DNA of 64,000 nucleotides from Prado023 sp963747335 (GCA_963747335.1 CAVVEV010000003.1:658789-722788), one strand, 5' to 3'; positions 36,131 through 45,598 are shown, counted from the stretch's first letter. Translations and numbers: made by a program. Notes: generated from the sequence alone by a model not told the origin.

Positions 36131-36736
36131 TCAGGCGGCGCCGCGCACCATGGTGGCGAACAGCGCGTGCACCCGATGGTCTCCGGTGAGTTCGGGGTGG
36201 AACGAGGTGGCCAGCAGCGACCCCGCTCGAACGGCAACGATCCTATCGCCCGCGTCGGCCGCAACGGCGGCGAGAACCTCCACCGAGGGCCCCACCGACT
36301 CGACCCACGGCGCGCGGATGAAGACGGCACGGATCGGCTGCGGGCCGAGGGCCGGGAACTCCACGTCGCCCTCGAAGGAGTCCACCTGGCGCCCGAAGGC
36401 GTTGCGGCGCACGACCATGTCGATCCCCCCGACGGGTCGCTGGTCGGCTCGGCCGTCGAGGATCGTGTCGGCCAGCAGGATCATCCCCGCGCAGGAGCCG
36501 TACATCGGCATCCCGGCGTGGACCGCCGCACGCAGCGGGTCCATCAGGCCCCACCGGATCGCCAGCATCGAGATGGTCGTGGACTCCCCACCGGGGAGCA
36601 CCAACCCGTCGACCCGCGCCAGTGCGTCGGCGTCCTTCACCGCGACGGCGCGCGCACCGACGGACTCCAGTGCCCTGACGTGCTCGCGCACATCGCCCTG
36701 CAGCGCGAGGACCCCGATGGTGGGGCCGGTCACCAC
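36131..36736 (-). CDS. pdxT: pyridoxal 5'-phosphate synthase glutaminase subunit PdxT
   Basis: 201 aa. TIGVLALQGDVREHVRALESVGA, the LPGGES oxyanion motif, the nucleophile MYGSCAGMILLA (Cys), GGIDMVVRRNAFGRQVDSFEGDV, and the His-Glu pair in LLATSFHPELTGDHRVH. It supplies ammonia from glutamine to PdxS. It starts with GTG (36736) overlapping the end of pdxS by a few bases, so the two subunits are co-translated. Confidence 0.96.
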   Translation of the reverse strand: MVTGPTIGVLALQGDVREHVRALESVGARAVAVKDADALARVDGLVLPGGESTTISMLAIRWGLMDPLRAAVHAGMPMYGSCAGMILLADTILDGRADQRPVGGIDMVVRRNAFGRQVDSFEGDVEFPALGPQPIRAVFIRAPWVESVGPSVEVLAAVAADAGDRIVAVRAGSLLATSFHPELTGDHRVHALFATMVRGAA

Positions 36737-37638
36737 CCGCGCTCGGCGAGGCGGTGAGGCGCGGGGATCTCCTCGACGTTGATCCCGACCATCGCCTCGC
36801 CCAGGCCGCGGGACACCTTCGCGATGATCCCGGGGTCGTTGAAGTGCAGGGTGGCCTGGACGATCGCGTTGGCGCGCTCGGCGGGGTTGCCCGACTTGAA
36901 GATGCCCGAGCCGACGAACACGCCGTCGGCACCGAGCTGCATCATCATCGCGGCGTCCGCCGGGGTCGCGATGCCCCCGGCGGTGAACAGCACAACAGGC
37001 AGGGATCCGCGCTCGGCGATCTCCTTCACCAGCTCGTAGGGGGCCTGGAGCTCCTTCGCGGCCACGTACAGCTCGTCGTGGCTCAGGGACGACAGCCGCT
37101 TGATCTCACCGCGGATCGCGCGCATGTGCGTGGTTGCGTTCGAGACGTCGCCCGTGCCCGCCTCGCCCTTGGAGCGGATCATCGCCGCACCCTCGGTGAT
37201 GCGGCGCAGGGCCTCCCCCAGGTTGGTGGCACCGCAGACGAACGGGACGGTGAACGCCCACTTGTCGATGTGGTGGGTGTAGTCGGCCGGGGTCAGCACC
37301 TCGGACTCGTCGATGTAGTCCACTCCGAGGGACTCCAGCACCTGGGCCTCCACGAAGTGCCCGATGCGGGCCTTGGCCATGACCGGGATCGAGACCGCAT
37401 CGATGATCCCCTCGATCATGTCGGGGTCGCTCATCCGCGACACACCGCCCTGGGCACGGATGTCGGCAGGGACGCGCTCGAGCGCCATGACGGCCACCGC
37501 GCCGGCATCCTCGGCGATCCGGGCCTGCTCGGCGTTGACGACGTCCATGATCACGCCGCCCTTGAGCATCTCGGCCATGCCACGCTTGACGCGCTCGGTG
37601 CCGAGGGCGGTTCCTGGGGTCTGCGGGGTGCTGCTCAC
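36730..37638 (-). CDS. pdxS: pyridoxal 5'-phosphate synthase lyase subunit PdxS
   Basis: 302 aa, among the most conserved proteins in the window. KRGMAEMLKGGVIMDVVNAEQARIAEDAGAVAVMALERVP, SMPVMAKARIGHFVEAQVLE (here IPVMAKARIGHF; active-site Lys), DYIDESEVLTPAD, FVCGATNLGEALRRITEGAAMIRSKGEAGTG, and LPVVLFTAGGIATPADAAMMMQLGADGVFVGSGIFKS. It builds PLP from ribose 5-phosphate, glyceraldehyde 3-phosphate and ammonia. RBS CAGGAG lies upstream of the GTG at 37638. Confidence 0.97.
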   Translation of the reverse strand: MSSTPQTPGTALGTERVKRGMAEMLKGGVIMDVVNAEQARIAEDAGAVAVMALERVPADIRAQGGVSRMSDPDMIEGIIDAVSIPVMAKARIGHFVEAQVLESLGVDYIDESEVLTPADYTHHIDKWAFTVPFVCGATNLGEALRRITEGAAMIRSKGEAGTGDVSNATTHMRAIRGEIKRLSSLSHDELYVAAKELQAPYELVKEIAERGSLPVVLFTAGGIATPADAAMMMQLGADGVFVGSGIFKSGNPAERANAIVQATLHFNDPGIIAKVSRGLGEAMVGINVEEIPAPHRLAERGW

Positions 37639-37728
37639 GAGTTCTCCTGCGCCGGTCGGGACGATGGGTCAAGGTTACGTCCCGAGGCCCGACGGCGCGA
37701 AACGCTGCGGCGGGCGCACACCCTGCGG

Positions 37729-38760
37729 CTACTCGATCGTGACCTTGCTGGTGCGGTCCTTGAGCAGGATCCAGACCTGACCGGGATCCAGCACGACGGG
37801 ATTGCCGTCGAGATCGGTGTAGGCGGTGGGATCGGCGTCGAAGGCCTTCTCCCACAGGATCTTCTGCGACTTCCCGTCCCGCAGGAGCACGCCCTTGCCC
37901 GTCCCCGTCAGGATCGTCAGGGGCGTCCGCCCGCCGAACTTGTCGCCGTACCCGGAGTCCACCTCCTTGACGTACTGGACGATCACCGTGGACGCGCGCT
38001 GCACACCGGGCTTGTCCGTGTCCCGCGCCTGGGATCCATTCATCCAGACGTCGTACAGGCCCCTCTTGGCGCTCCACCGGAACTGGACCGACATGGATGG
38101 CCACCGGGCGGTGACCCTCGTGGCCTTCGTGCCGCCCTGCGGGGGCTCCTCGTCGAACAGGAACCCGATGTCCTGGGACACCGCGCTGGCCCCGGACGTC
38201 GCCAGGATCTCCTGCGGGTCCGCCATGAGGTTGTACGGCGCATACCGACCCGTTCCCCGCTCCCTGAGGAAGCCGGGACTGTCGACGTCCTGGGAGACCT
38301 GGGTCCAGTCAGCGGCGGCCAACTTGGGCTGAAGGCGCTGCTGGGCACCCGAGTAGACGAAGGCGATGTCACCGAGCGGGGCGAACAGCTCGATGTCGCT
38401 GACCCTCGCACTGCGGACGGGTCCCACCGTCCCGGGCATATCGGTGGAGAACACCGCCGCCAGCCGGGTCAGTCCCCACTCCACGGGCTCGACGTACACG
38501 ATGTCGGCCTTCACCACGCCCCGGTGCGGCTGGGCACTCGGCGTGTTGTCCAGCTTGACGGCCATCACGGGCGTGCCCACGCCCCCCTCCCGGCCGCTGA
38601 GCGGAGAGGTGCTCGGGGTCACCGGTTCGGCCACGGGCTGGGGCACAGGCGCGGCCGACGTGGACGCGGTCGGCTCCGTGCTCACGACCACGTCGGGTTC
38701 CTCCGCGCCGCATGAGGCCAGCACGACGGCGACTCCGACCAGGGCGATGATCCGACGCAT
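37729..38760 (-). CDS. DUF3048-domain lipoprotein
   Basis: 343 aa. Signal sequence MRRIIALVGVAVVLASCGAEE has a lipobox (LASC), so a membrane lipoprotein is expected. DUF3048 features follow: VMAVKLDNTPSAQPHRGVVKADIVYVEPVEWGLTRLAAVF, GPVRSARVSDIELFAPLG, FVYSGAQQ, and the C-terminal GTGKGVLLRDGKSQKILWEKA and DPGQVWILL. The family (YerB-like) is found in spore formers and actinobacteria; function unknown. ATG 38760 is preceded at 6 nt by TACTGT, so a leaderless transcript is likely. Confidence 0.87.
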   Translation of the reverse strand: MRRIIALVGVAVVLASCGAEEPDVVVSTEPTASTSAAPVPQPVAEPVTPSTSPLSGREGGVGTPVMAVKLDNTPSAQPHRGVVKADIVYVEPVEWGLTRLAAVFSTDMPGTVGPVRSARVSDIELFAPLGDIAFVYSGAQQRLQPKLAAADWTQVSQDVDSPGFLRERGTGRYAPYNLMADPQEILATSGASAVSQDIGFLFDEEPPQGGTKATRVTARWPSMSVQFRWSAKRGLYDVWMNGSQARDTDKPGVQRASTVIVQYVKEVDSGYGDKFGGRTPLTILTGTGKGVLLRDGKSQKILWEKAFDADPTAYTDLDGNPVVLDPGQVWILLKDRTSKVTIE

Positions 38761-38766
38761 GCCCTC

Positions 38767-38772
38767 ACAGTA
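38767..38772 (-). promoter_or_regulatory. putative -10 box, leaderless start of DUF3048 gene
   Basis: TACTGT on the minus strand, then GAGGGC (6 nt) and ATG 38760. Confidence 0.55.
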
Positions 38773-38838
38773 GTTCCGGGCCCGACACGACCCGGTCAGC
38801 GACTCAGCGGCGTCACCGAGAGTTCATGGGCCCGCCGC

Positions 38839-39396
38839 TCAGGCGAAGGAGTCGAACGCGGGCGGAGCCACGTCGTCCATCTCGACCATCTCGGGGCGCG
38901 GCGCATTGCCGGCAAGACGGAACCACCGCACCCACCGGCCCTGCCTCAGCAGCCGGGCGGCCTGGACTCCGTCGTTGAGGAACCGGCGGGAGAGCGTCAC
39001 CTGACGGCATGCGGCGGCGAGGTCCGACAGCAGCTCCTCGCCCTCGGGGACGGCGCGGAGCTCGGCGACCGACTCCGGGTCGGCGAAGACCTCGCGCAGG
39101 TCCCGTGACATCTCCGACTCCACGAGCCCGCGCTCCACGGGCTGGTCGAGGTCGGCGTTGCGGGAGTGGCTCGCGGCCTGAGCCAGCACGATCGCGCTCG
39201 CCGGGTCGAGCAACCCGGACGTCGCCAGCGCCTCCGCAGCCCGGGCGCGGCGCACGAGCTGGGCATCCAGTGAGGCCCGCGCCAGCTCGATGCGGTGGTG
39301 CAGGCGGTCGATCCGACCGGCCACGGCGCTCAGCCGCCAGACGACGAAGGCCACCAGGAGGAGGATGACGATCCCCCAGCCGAGATCGACCTTCAT
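38839..39396 (-). CDS. LemA-like membrane-anchored helical protein
   Basis: 185 aa. One N-terminal membrane helix (WGIVILLLVAFVVWRLSAVA) followed by a long helical domain (IDRLHHRIELARASLDAQLVRRARAAEALATSGLLDPASAIVLAQAA...), which has the LemA pattern of N-terminal helix plus paired helices and a C-terminal NDGVQAARLLRQG-type segment. LemA proteins are of unknown function. ATG 39396 overlaps the pimA stop as ATGA, so it belongs to the pgsA1-patA-pimA operon. I am moderately sure of the LemA assignment. Confidence 0.65.
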   Translation of the reverse strand: MKVDLGWGIVILLLVAFVVWRLSAVAGRIDRLHHRIELARASLDAQLVRRARAAEALATSGLLDPASAIVLAQAASHSRNADLDQPVERGLVESEMSRDLREVFADPESVAELRAVPEGEELLSDLAAACRQVTLSRRFLNDGVQAARLLRQGRWVRWFRLAGNAPRPEMVEMDDVAPPAFDSFA

Positions 39397-40598
39397 GACT
39401 CATCCCCCCCGGTGTCCGCCCCGCCCCAGGGGGGCCGGCGCAGCGGCAGGCGTCCCCAGAACTGGCCCGACAGGTCGGCCTCGACCTTCTCGCCGCCGGG
39501 GGTGACGCTCTCGTACACGGAGAGCACCTGGCGGGCGACCGTCGCCCAGTCGAACTGGGCGGCCCGCTCACGACCGGCGGCCCGCAGGGCATCGCGCCGC
39601 GTCGGGTCGCCGAGGAGCTCGATCAGCCGGGTGGCGAGGTCCGCGGGGTCCTCGTTGCGGAAGTGCACGCCGGCCCGACCCTCGTCGAGGACGCGTTGGA
39701 AGGCCTCGATGTCGCTGGCCACCACCGGGGCCCCGGCAGCCATCGCCTCCAGCAGGATGATCCCGAACGACTCACCGCCGGTGTTCGGCGCGACGTAGAT
39801 GTCGGCCGAGCGCAGCGCACGCGCCTTGTCCTCCTCGCTGACGAGCCCGAGGAACTCCACCCGCGCCGCGAGCTCGGGGTCCATCCCCGAGCGGACCTCG
39901 TCGACGTCGCCGGGGCCGGCCACCAGGACGGAGAGGTCCGGGACCCTGGCCAGGACGCGGGGCAGCGCGGCCAGGAGGATCGGCAGGCCCTTGCGCGGCT
40001 CGTCGATCCGCCCGAGGAACATCAGCGTGCTGCTGCCGCGCTCCCGACCGGGCAGCGTCTCGTCGCCGGCGTACGCGCTGCAATCCACGCCGTTGGGGAT
40101 GAGGACGGCGTCGCCACCGGTGTACTCGACCAGGGAGCGGCGGGCGTACTCGCTGACCGCGATCCGTGCTCGCACCTTCTCCATCGCGCTGCGCACCATG
40201 GGAGCCATCGCGTTCAGGTCCCGCCTCGAGGAGGCCAGGCTCGCGTGCCACGTGGCCACGATGGGACCGTCCGCGACCCAGATCGACAGGATCGACAACG
40301 TCGGCCCCGCCGGCTCGTGCACGTGCAGGATGTCGAGGTCGGAGTCCTTGATCCAGCGCCGGGCCCGGGCGGTGGCCAACGGCCCGAAGTTGATCTTGGC
40401 CACCGAGCCGTTGGAGCTGATGGAGATCGGCTTGCCCCCACTGGTCACGTACTCGGGCAGCGCATCCTCGTCGTCGGCCGGGGCCATGATGACGGCCTCA
40501 TGGCCGAGGCGCATCAGCGCCAGGCGCAGGTCGTGGATGTGGGCGGCCACGCCTCCCGGGGTGTCCCAGGCGTAGGGGCAGACGAGTCCGACGCGCAT
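39393..40598 (-). CDS. pimA: phosphatidylinositol alpha-mannosyltransferase PimA
   Basis: 401 aa. N-terminal MRVGLVCPYAWDTPGGVAAHIHDLRLALMRLGHEAVIMAP, with the glycine-rich acceptor loop, then LHVHEPAGPTLSIL, and the GT4 C-terminal domain: IPNGVDCSAYA, LMFLGRIDEPRKGLPILLAALP, and the GDP-mannose site APNTGGESFGIILLEAMAAGAPVVASD with the conserved Glu. It adds the first mannose to phosphatidylinositol. ATG 40598 overlaps the patA stop (TGATG). In this sequence the patA frame reads straight into pimA only because of the patA frameshift. Confidence 0.95.
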   Translation of the reverse strand: MRVGLVCPYAWDTPGGVAAHIHDLRLALMRLGHEAVIMAPADDEDALPEYVTSGGKPISISSNGSVAKINFGPLATARARRWIKDSDLDILHVHEPAGPTLSILSIWVADGPIVATWHASLASSRRDLNAMAPMVRSAMEKVRARIAVSEYARRSLVEYTGGDAVLIPNGVDCSAYAGDETLPGRERGSSTLMFLGRIDEPRKGLPILLAALPRVLARVPDLSVLVAGPGDVDEVRSGMDPELAARVEFLGLVSEEDKARALRSADIYVAPNTGGESFGIILLEAMAAGAPVVASDIEAFQRVLDEGRAGVHFRNEDPADLATRLIELLGDPTRRDALRAAGRERAAQFDWATVARQVLSVYESVTPGGEKVEADLSGQFWGRLPLRRPPWGGADTGGDES

Positions 40599-41513
40599 CA
40601 GGAGTCCCGCCCGGATGCGTCCTGCGCCGCAAGCCGCGCCGGGTCCAGGTCGGCCAGCCACAGCCGCTGGAGCATGTGCCAGTCGTGCGGATGCTCGGCG
40701 ATCCCGGTGGCCAGGGCGTCGGCGACGGCCTGGGTCGTCACCCGGATCCGCTCGTTGCGGTCCCCCGACGTGGGAGGCAGGATCTCCGGGCAGGATCTCG
40801 GCCACGTTGTGGCCCTCCCAGAACAGCGAGACCGGCACGAGCGAGGCGCCGGTGTCCACCGCCAGGGCCGCGGGGCCTGCCGGGAACCGAGCCGTCTCGC
40901 CGAAGAACTCGACGTCGACGCCCGTGGCCGAGAGGTCCCGGTCGGCCAGCAGGGCCACGAGCCCACCCTCCTCGAGCGTGGACCTCAGCTCGCCGTAGAC
41001 CCCGGGATCGCCCAGCCCATGGATGCGCATCCCCAGCGAGGTGCGGAAGTCGACGAACGCGCGGAAGAGTGCCTCGGGCTCCAGCTTCTCGGCCACGGTG
41101 TTGACCGGGGAGATGGTCAGCGACACGTGCGCGCCGGCGTGGTCCCAGTTGCCCATGTGCGGCAGTGCGGCGACGACTCCCTGCCCTGAGGCAACCGGGT
41201 CGGACAGCCGCTCGGGGTGGCGCAGCTCGAACGAGTTGATCCGGGCGTCGTCCCAGCCGGGAAGCCGGAAGGCATCGCACCAGTAGCGCATGTACGAGCG
41301 CATGCCCGCCCGCGAGACCTCGCGGAGCTCCTCGGGGGCGACGGGTCCCAGGACCCGGCTCAGGTTGGCCTCCAGCCTGCGGACCGAGGGCCCCTGGCCC
41401 CGCCACAGCTGGTCGGCGATCTGGTCGAAGGTCGCGTAGGCCAGGCGCTCGGGCATCAGCCGGACCGCCCGCCAACCACCGGCGTACGCCAGGTAGGTCG
41501 CCTGCTCCTTCAC
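40598..41513 (-). CDS. patA: PIM acyltransferase PatA (frameshifted by a 13-bp duplication)
   Basis: HxxxxD acyltransferase family: the catalytic HMGNWDHAG, then EEGGLVALLADRDLSATGVDVEFFGETARFPAGPAALAVDTGASLVPVSLFWEGHN. At about 40776-40799 a copy of GGCAGGATCTC recurs 13 bp apart. The first copy breaks the frame; the correct continuation is EILPPTSGDRNERIRVTTQAVADAL...EHPHDWHMLQRLWLADLDPARL, ending at 40598. Deleting 13 bases gives 903 bases, 300 aa, the normal PatA length. PatA acylates the mannose of PIM. GTG 41513 starts 7 bp after pgsA1 stops. Confidence 0.88.
40776..40799. repeat. 11-bp direct repeat in patA, 13-bp period
   Basis: GGCAGGATCTC at 40776-40786 and again at 40789-40799. 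The extra 13 bases shift the patA frame. It looks like a small tandem duplication, real or from assembly. Confidence 0.75.
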
Positions 41514-41520
41514 GACCGGC

Positions 41521-42159
41521 TCACTCCTCGGTGCTGGGTGCGCCGGCCTGCTGACCGTTCAGCGGCTTCAACTGGCTGCGGACGTCCAGGCTGCGCTGGA
41601 GGACCGTGATGGTGGTCAGCACCGCGAGGATCGCGACGGCTGCGGTCATCCCCCAGTCGACGAACTGGTAGAGGATCGCGCCGACGGCCAGCAGGATCAT
41701 CCGCTCCGCGCGCTCGGCGATGCCGCCGTTGGCCGTGGCGCCCACCGCCTCCGCCCGGGCCTTCGCATAGCTGACGACCGTCCCGCCGACGAGGCAGACC
41801 CACGCGAGCATCGTGGTCACGGTGTCGGCATGCCAGGCAGCCCAGATCAGGACACCGCCGAACACCGCCCCGTCGGCCACCCGGTCGAGGGTGGCGTCGA
41901 ACCAGGCGCCCCAGGGACCCTGAGTGCCGCTCAAGCGGGCCATGGTTCCGTCGAGCACGTCGGCCGAGGTGAAGATGAACAGCAGGATCACCGCGGGGAC
42001 GAACCGTCCCTGCGGGATCAGGATCAGGGCGGTGAGCACCGTCAGGGTCGTGCCGGTCAGGGTCACCATGTCCGGGGTGATCCGCATGCGCAGCAGGCCG
42101 CGGGCGATCGGCTCGACCACCGGGGCGACGACTCCGCGAGCATCAGCGTTGTTCAGCAT
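41521..42159 (-). CDS. pgsA1: phosphatidylinositol phosphate synthase PgsA1 (CDP-alcohol phosphotransferase)
   Basis: 212 aa from ATG 42159. The CDP-alcohol phosphotransferase motif D-x2-D-G-x2-A-R-x8-G-x3-D-x3-D is present as TSADVLDGTMARLSGTQGPWGAWFDATLDRVAD. Five or six membrane helices surround it. It makes the phosphatidylinositol that PatA and PimA modify, and lies first in the pgsA1-patA-pimA operon. No SD is visible; TACGAT lies 10 nt upstream. A longer frame to 42312 would overlap the EF-G start region. Confidence 0.93.
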   Translation of the reverse strand: MLNNADARGVVAPVVEPIARGLLRMRITPDMVTLTGTTLTVLTALILIPQGRFVPAVILLFIFTSADVLDGTMARLSGTQGPWGAWFDATLDRVADGAVFGGVLIWAAWHADTVTTMLAWVCLVGGTVVSYAKARAEAVGATANGGIAERAERMILLAVGAILYQFVDWGMTAAVAILAVLTTITVLQRSLDVRSQLKPLNGQQAGAPSTEE

Positions 42160-42269
42160 AAGGATCCCGATCGTAGCGAGAAACCGCCCCCCGGGTGCGC
42201 AGGACGTAGGTCCTTGTTGCGAGGCTTGCGCCTTGGGAGACTGCAGACCCTCGACGAAAGGCACCTCAC

Positions 42270-44422
42270 ATGGCACAGGCGAACACCCCAGGGGGTGGGT
42301 CGGTCTCTGCACCGGCCAGCCCCGCCGACATCCGCAACGTGGTCCTGGTCGGACCGTCCGGCGCAGGCAAGACCGACGCTGCTCGAGGCGATGCTCGCTT
42401 CCACCGGGACGATCCCGCGCGCCGGTCGGACCACCGAGGGCACGACGGTCTCGGACTTCGACGACGCGGAGGTGCGCCAGCAGCGCTCCGTCGGGCTCGC
42501 CCTGGCCCCCGTGGTCGTCGACGGGGTGAAGATCAACTTCCTGGACACGCCCGGGCTACGCCGACTTCGTGGGTGACCTGCGTGCCGGGCTTCGGGCGGC
42601 CGATGCCGCGCTGTTCGTCGTCTCAGCCGTCGATGGCATCGACGGCGGCACCCAGATGCTCTGGGAGGAGTGCGCAGCAGTCGGGATGCCGCGCGCCGTG
42701 GTCGTGACCCGCCTGGACCATCCGCGTGCGGACTTCGACGAGCTCGTGGCAATCTGCCAGCGGGTATTCGGCGAGGGCGTCATGCCCCTGATGCTGCCGA
42801 TGATGGCCGACGACGGCACACCGGCGGGCTTCATCGACCTGATCACCGAGCGCATCCACGACTACTCGAGCGGCACCCGCGTGGACCGCGAGCCGGAGGC
42901 GACCCACCTCGAGCTGATCGAGAGCACGCGCGCTGGGCTCATCGAGGGGATCATCGCCGAGTCCGAGGACGAGACCCTCATGGACCGCTACCTCGCCGGC
43001 GAGCACATCGACACCGACACGCTGATCTCCGACCTGGAGATGGCCGTCGCCCGGGGCTCGTTCTACCCGGTGATCGCCACCGCCGTGGAGCTCGGTGGGC
43101 TCGGGACGACCGAGGTCCTGGATCTGGTCCGCCGCGGCTTCCCGTCCCCTCTCGAGCATCCGCTTCCCCCGGTCGCGACCCCTGACGGCCAACCCCGCGG
43201 GCCGCTCGCGTGCGACCCGGACGGTCCCCTGTGCGCCGAGATCGTCAAGACGACGACCGACCCCTACGTGGGGCGGCTCTCGCTGGTCCGCGTGTTCTCC
43301 GGCCGGCTCACGCCCGACGCCTTCGTCCACGTCTCCGGGCACTTCGGCGCCGCACGGGGGCATGAGGACCACGACCTCGATGAGCGGATCGGGGCGCTGT
43401 CCAGCCCCCTGGGCAAGGTCCAGCGCACGATCGACGCGGGCATCGCCGGTGACATCGTGGCAGTCGCCAAGCTCACCCGCGCCGAGACCGGGGACACCCT
43501 GTCGGACAAGGACACCCCCCTGCTCATGGAGCCCTGGCTGATGCCCGACGCGCTGCTCCCGGTCGCGATCGTGGCCAAGTCCAAGGCTGACGAGGACAAG
43601 CTCGGGGCCGCCCTGAACCGACTGGTCGCTGAGGACGCCACGCTCCGGCTGGACCGCAACGCCGAGACGGGCCAGCTCGTGCTCTGGTGCATGGGCGAGG
43701 CGCACGTGGACGTCCTGCTCGACCGCCTGCGCAACCGATACGGCGTCGCGGTCGAGTCCGAGGAGCTCCGCGTGTCGCTGCGCGAGACGTTCGCCGCCCC
43801 GGCCAAGGCGCAAGGGCCGGCACGTCAAGCAGTCCGGCGGACACGGGCAGTACGCGGTCTGCGACATCGAGGTCGGCGCCCCTGCCGGCGGGCTCCGGCT
43901 TCGAGTTCGTCGACAAGGTCGTCGGCGGCTCGGTGCCGCGCCAGTTCATCCCGTCGGTGGAGAAGGGCGTGCGCGCCCAGATGGAGCGCGGGCGTCGTGG
44001 CCGGCTACCCGGTCGTCGACATCCAGGTCACCCTGTACGACGGCAAGGCCCACTCGGTGGACTCCTCCGACATGGCCTTCCAGATGGCCGGGGCCCTGGC
44101 ACTCAAGGAGGCCGCCGCCGCCGCGCAGATCGCGATGCTCGAGCCCGTCGCGTCGGTCAGCGTGCTGGTCTCCGACGAGTACGTCGGCGCGGTCATGGGC
44201 GACCTGTCGGGGCGCCGCGGTCGGGTGTCGGGAACCGAGCCGGCCGGCAACGGTCGCACGTTGATCAAGGCCGAGGTCCCCGAGCTGGAGCTGACCCGGT
44301 ACGCGATCGAGCTGCGCTCGATGTCGCACGGCACGGGCACCTTCAACCGCACCTACATCGGCCACGAGCCGATGCCGGCGCAGATCGCGAAGAAGGTCAT
44401 CGACGCGAGCCCGAAGCACTGA
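42270..44422 (+). pseudogene. elongation factor G-like protein (EF-G2 type), broken by five single-base insertions
   Basis: All EF-G segments are present but in shifting frames: IRNVVLVGPSGAGK then TLLEAMLASTGTIPRAGRTTEGTTVSDFDDAE, VDGVKINFLDTPG then YADFVGDLRAGLRAADAALFVVSAVDGIDGGTQMLWEEC, later domains through RHVKQSGGHGQYAV, GSGFEFVDKVVGGSVPRQFIPSVEKGVRAQMERG and VVAGYPVVDIQVTLYDGK, ending KKVIDASPKH. Extra bases can be placed near 42375, 42553-42555, 43810, 43875 and 43990-43992, each resolved by removing one G. After that, 2148 bases, 715 aa, is the family length. The family has Tyr instead of catalytic His after DTPG, like mycobacterial EF-G2. ATG 42270 has AAAGG upstream. Confidence 0.85.
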
Positions 44423-44479
44423 TGCAACGGGTCGAGGGGCCGCTGCCTGCCTGGGGCGGCCCCTCGGCGCAGGTGCGGT

Positions 44480-44929
44480 TCAGCGCCGCATGGGCTTGAG
44501 GGTCCAGAGGAAGCTGGCCTCGCCCGTGACAGTCCAGTCCTCGGTGGACAGGGTGACGTCGATGCGGAACTCGGGGCGCTCGCCGGCATCGAGGCGCGCC
44601 ACGATCGACTCAGGCGTGTCGTGCATGAGCGCCTCGCCGTACATGGGCCCCATGGCGATCTTCTTGAACCGGATGGATGCGTCCACCGGCAGGGGTGTGG
44701 CGCGGTCGAGGAGCATCCCGAAGTTGCCCAGGACGATCGCCCCGGTAGCAGTCTCGGCCAGGGTGAACATCGCTCCGGCATGGGGTCCGCCGACGTGGTT
44801 GCGGTACTCGGGCTTGTCCGGCAGGCGCAGCAGCACCCGTTGTGGGGCCAGCTCGAGGAACTCCAGCTCGAGGGTCCCGACCATCGGGACCACCGTGGGC
44901 ATCTGGGCGACGAGGGTGTGGAAGTCCAT
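44480..44929 (-). CDS. DUF4442-type hotdog-fold thioesterase
   Basis: 149 aa from ATG 44929. Sequence KPEYRNHVGGPHAGAMFTLAETATGAIVLGNFG has the hotdog pattern with the active-site segment N-H-x2-x-x-H-A-G, and ends VTLSTEDWTVTGEASFLWTLKP. It would act on acyl-CoA or a related thioester; the substrate is not predictable. An open frame upstream to 45355 is antisense to the HAD gene. It lies convergent to the EF-G gene and divergent from the HAD gene. Confidence 0.82.
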   Translation of the reverse strand: MDFHTLVAQMPTVVPMVGTLELEFLELAPQRVLLRLPDKPEYRNHVGGPHAGAMFTLAETATGAIVLGNFGMLLDRATPLPVDASIRFKKIAMGPMYGEALMHDTPESIVARLDAGERPEFRIDVTLSTEDWTVTGEASFLWTLKPMRR

Positions 44930-45001
44930 GCCGTCGAGGCTATCGGCCGCCCCCTCCCCGCCCCCGACCGGTCCCCAGCGCGATCCTCGCCAGTGGGGAG
45001 G

Positions 45002-45007
45002 TAGCGT
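45002..45007 (+). promoter_or_regulatory. putative -10 box, leaderless start of HAD gene
   Basis: TAGCGT, then 7 nt (CTCGGGC), then ATG 45015. Confidence 0.45.
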
Positions 45008-45014
45008 CTCGGGC

Positions 45015-45581
45015 ATGTCCGACCAGAGCCCTCCTGATGGGGAGGAGCGTCCCAGCGTCGCCGTGTTCGACATCGACGGGGTGCTGGCAGACGTGCGCCA
45101 TCGCCTGCACCACGTGGCCTGTCGCCCGAAGGACTGGGACGCGTTCTTCGGCGCAGCCCCCGACGATCCCCCACTGAGCGAGGGTCTCGGGGCGGTCGCG
45201 ACGGCGGACCGGGCCGGGCATGTGGTGGTGTACCTGACCGGCCGGCCGGAACGCTGCCGCACCGCGACGCTCGACTGGCTCGCCGCGCAGGGTCTGCCCG
45301 AGGGCCAGCTGTTCATGCGCGACGACTCCGACCGCCGGCCGGCACGGATCACCAAGGTGGCCGCCCTGCGCCGGTTGTCACACCGCTACCGGATCGAGGC
45401 GTTCGTCGATGACGACGCCGCTGTCGTCGAGGCGGTGCGGGCGGCCGGCTTCCCCGTGCTGCACGCCCTGTGGATGCGACCCTCAACCTCAGGTGCAGAC
45501 TCCGCCCCGGATCTACCGGCTCAGCAGACCTCGACCCAGGAGCTCCTCTTCGAGATCCAGGAGACCGAGGGCCGCACCTGA
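45015..45581 (+). CDS. HAD-like phosphatase (polynucleotide kinase-3'-phosphatase-type domain)
   Basis: 188 aa from ATG 45015. HAD motif I is SVAVFDIDGVLADVRHRLHHV (DxDG), motif II VVYLTGRPERCRTATLDWLAAQGLPEGQLFMRDDSDRRPARITK (TGR), and motif III/IV AFVDDDAAVVEAV (DDD). Mg-dependent phosphate-ester hydrolysis is expected. The substrate is open: similar domains act on DNA 3'-phosphates or small phosphates. The open frame beginning at 44490 is antisense to the thioesterase and not real. Confidence 0.82.
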   Translation: MSDQSPPDGEERPSVAVFDIDGVLADVRHRLHHVACRPKDWDAFFGAAPDDPPLSEGLGAVATADRAGHVVVYLTGRPERCRTATLDWLAAQGLPEGQLFMRDDSDRRPARITKVAALRRLSHRYRIEAFVDDDAAVVEAVRAAGFPVLHALWMRPSTSGADSAPDLPAQQTSTQELLFEIQETEGRT

Positions 45582-45598
45582 GGAAGCGCCGTGCCTGC

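Noticed and set aside
39393..41513. A single 706-residue patA-pimA fusion
   Set aside because: The middle is nonsense caused by the 13-bp duplication; the proper patA end and pimA ATG overlap at 40598.
42270..44422. Programmed translational frameshifting in the EF-G-like gene
   Set aside because: Five independent shifts at unrelated sites, none with a slippery sequence; error is simpler.
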